A stretch of DNA of 36,456 bases from Streptomyces griseus (GTDB lineage Bacteria; Actinomycetota; Actinomycetes; Streptomycetales; Streptomycetaceae), in contig MUNB01000089.1 of the NCBI GenBank assembly GCA_002154345.1, positions 1 to 36,456 on the forward strand, in the 5' to 3' direction. This document shows, in pieces, positions 16,813 through 24,368 of this stretch. The translations under genes and the position numbers were made by a program. Under the pieces are notes generated by a model. It did no database searches and was not told the origin of the DNA. It saw nothing but the letters and a program-made list of their open reading frames with translations. Numbering within the stretch: position 1 is the stretch's first letter; every line of letters begins with the position of its first letter.

Positions 16813-17729
16813 CGGATCGCCTCCGCCGGGCCGGGGGCGGGCAGGGCCCGGATGCGCTCCGCGAGCAGGCGCGCGAAGTCCGCGAACGGCCTCGGCGGCC
16901 GTCCGGTCAGCTCCCGCAGCGCCCCGGTGACCGTCTCGGCCTCCCCGGCGGTGTAGGTCGCGTACAGCTGGAGCCGGGCGGCCACCGCCCAGGCCGGGAC
17001 GCCCGCCCCGAGCATCGCCTCGCGCGCCACGTCCTCGGAGACGTCCAGGTAGCGGATCCGCCGCCCGGAGGCCGCCGTCAGCTCCTCGGCGGCCTCGGCG
17101 TAAGTGAGCGCCCGAGGCCCCGTCAGCTCGTACGCCTCGCCGTCGCCGGGCCGGCCGATGAGCAGGGTCGCGGCGGCCGCCGCGATGTCCCGTACGTCGA
17201 CCATGCTGACGCGGGCCCGCCCGACCGGGAGCAGTACGGCGCCCCGGGAGGCGATGGTGCCGAGCCACTGGGCGGCGTTCTGCGTGAACGCGTTGGGGCG
17301 CAGGACGGTATGGGCGACGCCCCGGTCGGCCAGGGCCCGTTCGGCGAGGCCGTGCTGGCGGTGGACGAGGACCGGTGACTCCGGGTCCGCGCCCAGGGCC
17401 GACAGTTTGACGACATGGGCGACCCCGGCGGCCGCCGCCGCTTCGATGACGGTTCGCTGGAGCAGGTCCTGCCGGGGGTGGAACGGGGTGAGCAGGAACA
17501 GGGCCCGGGTGTCCGACAGCGCCTCGGCGAGCCGCCGTACGGCCTCCGGCCCGCCGTCGCCCAGCTCCGCCTCGACCGGGTCCGCCGACGCCACGACCGC
17601 CCCGGCCCGGCCCGGCCGGACGAGCGCCAGGGGCCGGTGGCCGCGCGCCGCCAACTCCCGTACCAGCGCGCTGCCGAGCGTGCCGGTGGCCCCGGTCACC
17701 GCGATCCGGCCGGCGGGGGCCGCCGTCAC
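16809..17729 (-). CDS. NmrA/QorB-like NAD(P)-binding oxidoreductase
   Basis: 306-aa atypical short-chain dehydrogenase of the NmrA/NAD(P)H-binding family. The Rossmann motif IAVTGATGTLGSALVREL is at the N-terminus (TGATGTLG about 12-19). LFLLTPFHP, LRPNAFTQN and VSMVDVRDIAAAAATLL are family landmarks. No SDR Tyr-x-x-x-Lys catalytic pair is evident, as is common in this family. Members include NAD(P)H:quinone oxidoreductases (QorB) and redox sensors. Start GTG 17729 overlaps the upstream flavoenzyme's TGA (GTGA), which shows coupling. A quinone- or diazoquinone-reducing, self-protective role would suit the cluster but is inferred. Confidence 0.85.
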   Translation of the reverse strand: MTAAPAGRIAVTGATGTLGSALVRELAARGHRPLALVRPGRAGAVVASADPVEAELGDGGPEAVRRLAEALSDTRALFLLTPFHPRQDLLQRTVIEAAAAAGVAHVVKLSALGADPESPVLVHRQHGLAERALADRGVAHTVLRPNAFTQNAAQWLGTIASRGAVLLPVGRARVSMVDVRDIAAAAATLLIGRPGDGEAYELTGPRALTYAEAAEELTAASGRRIRYLDVSEDVAREAMLGAGVPAWAVAARLQLYATYTAGEAETVTGALRELTGRPPRPFADFARLLAERIRALPAPGPAEAIR

Positions 17730-18850
17730 GGTGCGACCAGAGCTCCGGCCCCGACGTCCGCCAGCCGGTCGGGCAGCCGGTCCTCCAGGGCGGTGTCGGC
17801 GAGGAGTTCGCCGAGCACGGGGGCCATCTTGAACAGGTTGTGCCCGGCGACGGCCGTGACGCCGGGGGTGTGCCAGGCCCGGAGCGCGTCGCTGCCCGCC
17901 GGCAGTTTGGTCATCACGCAGACGCGTACGCCCACGGGTTCCGGGTCGAGTCCGGGCAGCGCCCGCTCGACGTACGCGACGACCCGCCGGGCGTCGTCCA
18001 GGGTGGTGCTGCCCTCGGGCAGGGCGCCGTCCGGGCCGAACGGGATGTCGACCTCGGTGCCGATGAGCCCGATCACATACCGCCCGGTGTCGCCGATCGG
18101 AGACCCGTACACCGTCTCGCCCCAGATCCCGGCGCGGTCGACCCAGCACGGCAACGCCCGGGTGCGGCCCGGCTCGTGCCCCCGGACCCGGAAGTGCGGG
18201 CGCACGTGCAGCCGCGACTCCAGCGGGATGTCGATCCCGACGCCCCGGGCGAGGGCCGGTACGGCGGTGCCCGCGGCGATCACGACGTGCCGGGCCCGGT
18301 AGATGGCCTCGGTGGTCTGGATCTCCACGCCGTCGCCGTCAGCGGGCACGGTGACGCTGTGGATGTGGGCGTTGACGATCCGGTCGCGCACCCAGCCGAC
18401 GAGCGCGTCGATGGTGTGCCGGGCCCGGATCGCTCCGGCCCCCGGGTCGACGAGCAGCGGACCGTCCACCGGGGCGAGCCCGGGGAACACGGAGTCCTGC
18501 CCGGCGGCCTCCACGAAGTGGTGCGCCACCCCGTGCAGGGCCAGCCCCTTCACATCGGCGGGCCCCATGCCGGCGTAGACGGCGCCCTCGTCACCGATCA
18601 GCACCTTCCCGCTGCGCCGCTCCCACTCGGCGAACCCGGCCCGCCCGTCCACCGCGAGCGCCACATGCCGCTCGTCGTCGTGCCGGTGCCGGAACGTCCG
18701 GGTCAGCCCGCCGGACAGCCCGCTGCCGGGCACCCGCCCGTCGAAGCAGACGACGTCGGCGCCCCGGCGCACCAGACTGTCCGTGGTCGCGAGCCCCAGC
18801 ACGCCCGCGCCGATGACCGCGATATCGATGTCACGCCGGTGTTCACCCAT
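17726..18850 (-). CDS. DAO-family FAD-dependent amine oxidase (SolA-like)
   Basis: 374-aa D-amino-acid-oxidase-fold flavoprotein resembling sarcosine/N-methyltryptophan oxidase (SolA). The N-terminal FAD motif IAVIGAGVLGLATTDSLVRRG has GAGVLG at 14-19. The C-terminal part ends with TPGVTAVAGHNLFKMAPVLGELLA, which corresponds to the second FAD-contacting region. Usual length is 370-390 aa, so it is complete. These enzymes oxidise secondary or primary amines with oxygen, releasing peroxide. The cluster substrate is unknown; an amino acid or an arylamine intermediate are candidates. It is the first gene of a three-gene coupled operon, with operator D 115 bases upstream, facing the TetR gene. It has no export signal. 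Confidence 0.87.
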   Translation of the reverse strand: MGEHRRDIDIAVIGAGVLGLATTDSLVRRGADVVCFDGRVPGSGLSGGLTRTFRHRHDDERHVALAVDGRAGFAEWERRSGKVLIGDEGAVYAGMGPADVKGLALHGVAHHFVEAAGQDSVFPGLAPVDGPLLVDPGAGAIRARHTIDALVGWVRDRIVNAHIHSVTVPADGDGVEIQTTEAIYRARHVVIAAGTAVPALARGVGIDIPLESRLHVRPHFRVRGHEPGRTRALPCWVDRAGIWGETVYGSPIGDTGRYVIGLIGTEVDIPFGPDGALPEGSTTLDDARRVVAYVERALPGLDPEPVGVRVCVMTKLPAGSDALRAWHTPGVTAVAGHNLFKMAPVLGELLADTALEDRLPDRLADVGAGALVAP

Positions 18851-18964
18851 GGTCCGGGCTCCCGAGCCAGGAGTTCGTCGGCACAGAACGGGTCACGGTA
18901 GGCCTCCTGCCGCAGCATCCAGTCAGCTTGCGGACCGAGCATCCTGGAGCGGCCGGGGGCTGCC

Positions 18965-18982
18965 ATCACGCGTTCGCGTGAT
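18965..18982. promoter_or_regulatory. Operator site D (ATCACG-CGTTCG-CGTGAT)
   Basis: 18-bp dyad with both half-sites exact, in the divergent region between the DAO-type operon (-) and the TetR gene (+), about 115 bases from each start. It fits autoregulation of the TetR gene together with control of the DAO-NmrA-DsbA operon. Confidence 0.75.
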
Positions 18983-19098
18983 TCGTGACGCCTTCTTTCC
19001 CCTGGCACCTTCTTGACACCATTCGCACCGGCCCGGCCGGCGCAGGATTTTCACCGATAACGGAATGCTAGGCTCTGCGCACCGAAACGGAGGACGAG

Positions 19099-19782
19099 AT
19101 GCCCGCAGGAAAGCCCCGTAAGAAAAGCCTCGGCCGGCCGCCTCATTTGTCTCTTGAATCCATCATCACGGCGGCGGATCGCATTCTGGAGACCGAGGGC
19201 TCGGGAAAGCTTTCGATGCGGCGGCTGGCGGCCGAATTGGACAGCGCCCCGATGGCGCTCTATTACCACGTGCGCGACAAGGATGAGCTGCTCCTGCTCC
19301 TGATGGAGGATCAGGCGCGGCGGATACCCCGGCCGGAACTGCCGGGGGACCCCCGCGAGCGGCTGATCGCGGTGGCGAACCTGCTCCACGAGCTGCTCGC
19401 CGACCGCCTGTGGATAGTCGAGGTGCTGGCCGGGAACGACCTCGTCGCCCCTTCCGCCCTCTGGTTCGTCGAGGAGATGATCGGCGCCGCGGTGGACTAC
19501 GGACACAGCCCTGAACAGGCTGTATACGTCTACCGCACGATCTGGTTCACCATCGTCGGCGAGCTGATCATCCGAGTGAACGGCGAGCGCCGGCGCGTCC
19601 GGGCCACCGCGCCGACCCAGGAGGACCAGGTCGTCTCCGGCCTGACGAGCGACACCCACCCCCACCTGGCGGCGCTCGCCGACCGGTGGGCCGGCCTCAA
19701 CGCCCGTGACACGCACCGGCAGGGCCTGACGGCGATCGTCGACGGACTGCTGCGGTCGGAGGAAGGCGCCGAGGGCCGGTAG
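19099..19782 (+). CDS. TetR/AcrR-family transcriptional regulator, likely cluster repressor
   Basis: 227-aa TetR-family regulator. A basic N-terminal tail (PAGKPRKKSLGRPPHLS) precedes the TetR_N helix-turn-helix at about 17-62 (IITAADRILETEGSGKLSMR, then LAAELDSAPMALYYHVRDKDELLLLL). A helical ligand-binding domain with the TetR_C look (drug-binding class) follows. CGGAGGAC lies just upstream of ATG 19099. TetR proteins bind palindromes of about this size, and site D stands in its own promoter region with relatives in front of all cluster operons, so it is the best candidate for binding ATCACG-N6-CGTGAT. The ABC transporter operon next to it has a different palindrome. Confidence 0.92.
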   Translation: MPAGKPRKKSLGRPPHLSLESIITAADRILETEGSGKLSMRRLAAELDSAPMALYYHVRDKDELLLLLMEDQARRIPRPELPGDPRERLIAVANLLHELLADRLWIVEVLAGNDLVAPSALWFVEEMIGAAVDYGHSPEQAVYVYRTIWFTIVGELIIRVNGERRRVRATAPTQEDQVVSGLTSDTHPHLAALADRWAGLNARDTHRQGLTAIVDGLLRSEEGAEGR

Positions 19783-19821
19783 CCCGGCACGACCGGTCAT
19801 TTCTCGCGCTGGGCTCACCGT

Positions 19822-19847
19822 ACAAGAATGCAGAACAAGAATGCAGA
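19822..19847. repeat. Two perfect tandem copies of ACAAGAATGCAGA
   Basis: A 13-bp unit is repeated exactly at 19822-19834 and 19835-19847, in the AT-richer gap between the converging TetR and ABC transporter genes. Its role is unknown. It could be a simple duplication. Confidence 0.7.
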
Positions 19848-19925
19848 TCGGCCGCGGGACCGGAAAGAAATCCATTCTCCTACACCGGCCCGGAACTCCC
19901 GGAAAAGACCGGTCGGCGCGCACGC

Positions 19926-21641
19926 TCATTCACTCGCCGCCGGCGCCATGGAAATGTTCCAGAATGCGGCGTAGCGGCCGCTTCGGCTCAGAAGTTCGTC
20001 GTGGCTGCCCTCCTCCACGATGTGGCCGCCCTCCAGGAAGAGGACGCGGTCGGCGCGCTCGACGGTCCGCATCCGGTGAGCGACCGTCACCACGGTCCGC
20101 CCGGCCATCAGCCGCTCGATGCCTTCGTGGACGGCGGCCTCGTTCGCCGGGTCGAGGGCGGAGGTCACCTCGTCGAGCAGGACGACGGGCGCGTTCTTCA
20201 GCAGTGCCCGTGCGATGGAGACGCGCTGGCGTTCGCCGCCCGACAGCAGTGCGCCCCCCTCGCCGACGTCGGCCGCCCAGCCGCCGGGCAGCCGCTCGAT
20301 CACCTCGTCGAGCCGGGCCGCGGCCGCCGCCGCCCGGACGTCGGCCTCGTCGGCGTCGGGCCGGCCGAGGCGGACGTTCTCCTCGATGGTGCCGTCGAAG
20401 AGATGGACGTCCTGGAAGACGATGGCGATCTGCGCCATCAGCACCTCCGTGTCGATCGCGCGGACGTCCACGCCCCCCATGCGGACCGCGCCCGCGTCCA
20501 CGTCGTAGAAGCGCGCGAGCAGGTGCAGCAGGGTGCTCTTGCCCGCGCCCGACAGCCCGACGACGGCGAGCCGCTGCCCCTGCGGCACGGTGAACGACAC
20601 GTCGTCGAACACCGTGCGTCCACCGTGCCGGAAGGTGACGGACGCGAACGCCAGGTCATGGCGGTCCGGCCGCACGGGCGTGCTCGGCTCCGGCAGCGGT
20701 TCGGTGCTCAGGACCTCGTCGAGCCGCGCCAACTCGGCCTGCGCGCCACGGAGTTTGCCGCCCAGGTCCGAGAGCGACAGCAGTGGATCGGCGCAGCGGG
20801 CCGCGAGCACCAGGATCGTCAGGACCTCCGCCGCACCGATGCTCCCGCCGAGCGCGAGGGCCGCGCCGAGCGCCAGCATCGCGGTGAAGGCCACCTGCAC
20901 CGTGAGCGTCAGGCCCACCGCGCCGGGCAGCATCGTCAGCACGGTACGACGGTTGGCACGCTGGACCTCCCGCAACGCGTCGTCGAGCAGCACGAAGCGT
21001 TCCCCGGTGCGGCCCCCGGCCCGCAGCACCGGCTGGGCCCGGAGGTATTCGACGACGCGGCCCGCTGCCTCCTTGTCGCGCTCGTGGCGGTCCGCGTCGG
21101 CGTCGGCCGTCGAGCGTGCCGTCCGGACCTGGATCGCCGCCACGACAGGAGCGGCGATCAACGCGGCCACGCCCAGCTGCCAGTTGAAGGCGATCATCAC
21201 GGCGACGATCGTCAGGGGGGTCACCAGGGCGGAGACGAACGGTGCCAGCAGATGCGCGGCCACCCCCATCGCCTGGAGCAGTCCGCGGCCGGCCATGACG
21301 GACACCTCGCCGACCCGCCCGGAGTCGTACCAGCCGATGGGCAGCCGGGCCAGGTGTTCGCCCAGCCGGTCGTACATGCCGTGCAGCATCGTGGTCCCGA
21401 CGCGCATGCCGGAGAGGTCGCTGACGTAGCGCAGCACGGCATAGACCGCGACCGCCGCACCGAACGCGACCAGCCACGGCACGGCGTCGTCGGGCGTACT
21501 GCCGAACAGCTCCCGCAGCACCGGAACCAGCAGCGCGTAGGACAGGCCCTCGGCCGTCGCGGTGATCGTCATCAGGACCACGGTGCGGCGCATCGCCCGG
21601 GCGTACTCGGGTCCCAGCACACGCAGCAGCGTTCGCATCAT
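19926..21641 (-). CDS. Half ABC transporter (TMD-NBD), IrtB/YbtQ type
   Basis: 571-aa ABC protein with an N-terminal six-helix transmembrane domain (about 1-310) and a C-terminal ATPase. The Walker A is GLSGAGKST, the signature LSGGERQRVS and the Walker B VVLLDEVTSALD, followed by the switch His in TVAHRM. All catalytic residues are present. Its ATG (21641) overlaps the upstream partner's TGA, so the two are made together and probably form a heterodimer. Pairs of this kind (IrtAB, YbtPQ) move siderophores, and others export drugs; direction cannot be told from sequence. It could serve the neighbouring cluster, but it has a different operator and may be independent. Confidence 0.9.
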   Translation of the reverse strand: MMRTLLRVLGPEYARAMRRTVVLMTITATAEGLSYALLVPVLRELFGSTPDDAVPWLVAFGAAVAVYAVLRYVSDLSGMRVGTTMLHGMYDRLGEHLARLPIGWYDSGRVGEVSVMAGRGLLQAMGVAAHLLAPFVSALVTPLTIVAVMIAFNWQLGVAALIAAPVVAAIQVRTARSTADADADRHERDKEAAGRVVEYLRAQPVLRAGGRTGERFVLLDDALREVQRANRRTVLTMLPGAVGLTLTVQVAFTAMLALGAALALGGSIGAAEVLTILVLAARCADPLLSLSDLGGKLRGAQAELARLDEVLSTEPLPEPSTPVRPDRHDLAFASVTFRHGGRTVFDDVSFTVPQGQRLAVVGLSGAGKSTLLHLLARFYDVDAGAVRMGGVDVRAIDTEVLMAQIAIVFQDVHLFDGTIEENVRLGRPDADEADVRAAAAAARLDEVIERLPGGWAADVGEGGALLSGGERQRVSIARALLKNAPVVLLDEVTSALDPANEAAVHEGIERLMAGRTVVTVAHRMRTVERADRVLFLEGGHIVEEGSHDELLSRSGRYAAFWNISMAPAASE

Positions 21642-23425
21642 CGGAGCTGTCCTCCTCGGGAGCGCCAGAAATCGTTGAACTTCCCTTCGCGCGCCAGCAG
21701 TTCGGCCGGTCTGCCGCGCTCGACGACCGCTCCGTCCTCCAGCATCACGACGGTGTCGGCGTCGGCGACCGTTTCCGGGCGATGGGCGATGACCAGGACG
21801 GTCCGGTCGCCGGCCGGCGTCGCCAGGACCCGCCGGATGGCCCGTTCGGTCGGCGGGTCGGCGAAGGCGGTCGCCTCGTCGAGCACCAGGACGGGCGTGT
21901 CGGCCAGCAGTGCGCGGGCGAGAGAGATCCGCTGGGCCTCGCCCCCCGACAGCTTGACCTCCTCGCCGATCACCGTCTCGTAGCCGTGCGGCAGTTCGAG
22001 AATCCGGTCGTGGATCCGGGCCAGCCGTGCAGCGCGCTGCACGGCGTCGCGCCCGGCGTGCGGCACCCCCAGCGCGATGTTGTCCGCGACCGACGCACGC
22101 AGCAGGCGGACGTCCTGGAAGACGAAGGAGACCGTACGGTAGAGCTGTCGGCTGCCTATCTCGCGCAGATCGACCCCGCCCAGGACGACCGAGCCGTGGT
22201 CCGGGTCGAAGAACCGCGGCAGCAGCTGGACCAGGGTCGACTTCCCGCTTCCCGACGGCCCGACGATCGCGGTGCGGGTCCCCGGCTCCAGCACCAGGTC
22301 GATCCCGCGCAGCACCTCGTGACCGTCGTCGTAGCCGAAGCGGACACCCCGCAGTTCCACCCGGTGCCCCCGTGGCGCCACCGGGTGCGCGGGCTCCGGA
22401 AGCGACTCGACGCCGAGCACGTCCTTGATCCGGCCGACGGCGCGGCCGGCGGCCTGCAGGTCGTCGAAGCCATGGCCCAGTGCCGCCACCGGTGCGGTCA
22501 GCCCGAGGCCCAGCAGCAGGAACGGCAGCAGGTCGGCCGGGGCGAGACCGCCGGCCGTGATCAGGGACGTACCGCCGACCAGGACGACCAGCAGGACGAA
22601 CGGCGGCGACAGCGCCAGCTGCATCCCGGCGGCGACCAGGGACATGCCGCGCACCCACCGGGAGAACGTGCCGACGAAATCGTCCACGGCGGTGCGGAAC
22701 CTGCCGTGGGCGCGCCCCGATCCACCGAACGCCTTCACCACCGAGATGCCCTGCACGAACTCGACGACGGAGCTCGCGATCCGCCCCATGGCCGCGTCGA
22801 ACTCCTCCTGCTCACGCGTCCTGGCGGGAAGCATCAGCAGCGGGACCAGCGCGATGGCCAGCACCACCGGGATCAGCATGATCAGCGTGAGCCGCCAGTC
22901 GACGGTGAACAGATAGACCAGCGACACCAACGGCACCACGGAGGCCGAGACCAGCTCGCCGGGCGCATGGGCGATGAGGGGGTGCACGGCGCTCACGTCC
23001 TCCCCCACCACCTTGGCCAGGTCGCCGGTGCCGCGCCGGGAGAACCAGCCGATCGGCGCGCGCCCCAGCCGCGCGGCCAGCTGTCGGCGGAGCGCCAGTT
23101 GAACCTGGCCGTCCAGCACATGCCCGAGCCCCGAGGACGCGGCCGTGAACAGCAGCCGCACGAACAGGCCGACCGCGCCCACGACCACGGCCGCCCAGAC
23201 GCGCCCCTCATCGACCGGGCCCGGCGCGAGCAGGGTGCGGCCCAGTTCGACCACCGCCAGCAGCGGCGCCAGTCCCGCGAGAGCGCCGACCACCCGCAGG
23301 ACCACGACGGCCGCGAACGTACGGACATGAGGACGCAGCAGCCCGGACAGGCCGCCCCGCTCCTCCACCGGGCCGGATTCCGAGTCCGGCGCGGCCCGCT
23401 CCCCCACCTCTAAGTCTTCGATCAC
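21638..23425 (-). CDS. Half ABC transporter (TMD-NBD), IrtA/YbtP type, with TTA codon
   Basis: 595-aa ABC half transporter. A short acidic N-terminal tail is followed by a six-helix domain (about 30-330) and an ATPase with Walker A GPSGSGKST, signature LSGGEAQRIS, Walker B VLVLDEATAFAD and switch His in VIAHRP. GTG 23425 is chosen because GGAGGGG lies in register upstream; the longer open frame to 23509 would start with residues unlike the family and include the promoter palindrome. With this start, codon 5 is TTA (23411-23413 on the other strand), predicting bldA dependence. First gene of the two-gene operon, behind the palindrome at 23445-23460. Confidence 0.87.
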   Translation of the reverse strand: MIEDLEVGERAAPDSESGPVEERGGLSGLLRPHVRTFAAVVVLRVVGALAGLAPLLAVVELGRTLLAPGPVDEGRVWAAVVVGAVGLFVRLLFTAASSGLGHVLDGQVQLALRRQLAARLGRAPIGWFSRRGTGDLAKVVGEDVSAVHPLIAHAPGELVSASVVPLVSLVYLFTVDWRLTLIMLIPVVLAIALVPLLMLPARTREQEEFDAAMGRIASSVVEFVQGISVVKAFGGSGRAHGRFRTAVDDFVGTFSRWVRGMSLVAAGMQLALSPPFVLLVVLVGGTSLITAGGLAPADLLPFLLLGLGLTAPVAALGHGFDDLQAAGRAVGRIKDVLGVESLPEPAHPVAPRGHRVELRGVRFGYDDGHEVLRGIDLVLEPGTRTAIVGPSGSGKSTLVQLLPRFFDPDHGSVVLGGVDLREIGSRQLYRTVSFVFQDVRLLRASVADNIALGVPHAGRDAVQRAARLARIHDRILELPHGYETVIGEEVKLSGGEAQRISLARALLADTPVLVLDEATAFADPPTERAIRRVLATPAGDRTVLVIAHRPETVADADTVVMLEDGAVVERGRPAELLAREGKFNDFWRSRGGQLR

Positions 23426-23444
23426 GTCGGTGCCCCCTCCCACT

Positions 23445-23460
23445 TTCGTACGCGTACGAA
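23445..23460. promoter_or_regulatory. 16-bp palindrome TTCGTACG-CGTACGAA, operator of the ABC operon
   Basis: A perfect 16-bp palindrome 20 bases upstream of the chosen ABC start. It resembles TetR/MarR-type operators and would block promoter access. It is unrelated to the ATCACG-N6-CGTGAT sites, so a different regulator is implied. Confidence 0.65.
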
Positions 23461-23524
23461 TAGGACCGTACTCGACTACGGGCCTGCCGGGCCAGGGAGT
23501 TGGCGGCAATCAGCTGCTCACGCG

Positions 23525-23650
23525 GTGGCGGACGCCGGCGGGATCCGGCTGGCCCTCAAGAACTGGCGCCTCCTACGCAAGCTCCGCTGCAGCACCAACC
23601 GCATCACCGACATCGTGAAGGCCGTAGTCGTCCTCCACCACGCGTCAACA
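23525..23650 (+). pseudogene. C-terminal scrap of an IS5-family-like transposase
   Basis: The open frame encodes IRLALKNWRLLRKLRCS, then NRITDIVKAVVVLHH. This resembles the last part of IS5-group DDE transposases, where a (K/R)xWRxLRxxR segment and a helix ending in an LH/LHN motif follow the catalytic Glu. No catalytic core, start or terminal inverted repeat is visible. Only about 40 residues remain. Confidence 0.45.
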
Positions 23651-23667
23651 TTGAGGTTGGACATCGC

Positions 23668-24228
23668 TCAATACGTCAGCCACTCCGTGTCGGGGATCAA
23701 GTCCTCAATCCATTCCTGACCTCGCATAGCCCACTGAGGAGCAAGGAACACGGGGCGACAGCGGGCGTGGTCACCGTTCTGCTGGCAACGCAGGACCAAT
23801 CCCAAACTGAGGAGATACGGCTCCCCGCGGGGCCCGAAGCGCAGGCCGTCCACGTACTCGGGCAGAGTCGGATCCTCAAGTGTCGACGCAGTCTTCTCAA
23901 GCCAGGGTTCGAGCTCCGAGGGCAGTCGACCAACCAGAGGAGTGCCGTGGATGCTTACCTGCGGCCCCCGGCAGGCGTCGACAGCTACGGCAGCCAGCGT
24001 CCCAGTCTCCGGGTCGTAGTAGGTGTCTACGCCAACCCCGTAGAAGGGGTACCAACGCGCGTACTTCTCGACATCCCATCCATTAATCGGCTCGCCCAGA
24101 GCGGCTGAGACTTCCTCCCTGCTCTGACCGAACCGCATGGGCCCCACGGACATCAATGGATCCCACGTCCATTCAGGACGCTCTCCGTCCCAGAGAAACC
24201 TCTCCGCGAACCAGACCAACGAACCCAC
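23668..24228 (-). CDS. Hypothetical protein
   Basis: 186 aa from GTG 24228; upstream extension to 24378 is open but looks non-coding. I do not recognise a named domain. The conserved-looking opening EWTWDPLMSVGPMRFGQSREEVSAALGEP, with several Trp and Tyr residues, is typical of small soluble streptomycete proteins that describe a fold beginning with a short beta strand and a helix. There is no signal peptide or membrane segment. Base composition is lower in GC than the surrounding genes, which suggests foreign origin. It lies between a transposase scrap and an XRE regulator. ATG starts at about 24153 or 24138 are alternatives. Confidence 0.6.
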   Translation of the reverse strand: MGSLVWFAERFLWDGERPEWTWDPLMSVGPMRFGQSREEVSAALGEPINGWDVEKYARWYPFYGVGVDTYYDPETGTLAAVAVDACRGPQVSIHGTPLVGRLPSELEPWLEKTASTLEDPTLPEYVDGLRFGPRGEPYLLSLGLVLRCQQNGDHARCRPVFLAPQWAMRGQEWIEDLIPDTEWLTY

Positions 24229-24368
24229 CCCCGTAGAAACCTGCGTGCAGGAAGCATTCTTGCAAGGCGTGTTGTCGGCGGCACCATGCACCTGACTGCC
24301 TGACTGCCTGACTGTCCCGCACGACCAGTACGAGATCCGCTGACGACCGCACCCGGACAGGCCAGCAC

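Noticed and set aside
18273..18290. ATCACG followed by an approximate half-site inside the DAO-type gene
   Set aside because: The second half does not match CGTGAT and the position is within coding sequence, so it was not counted as an operator.
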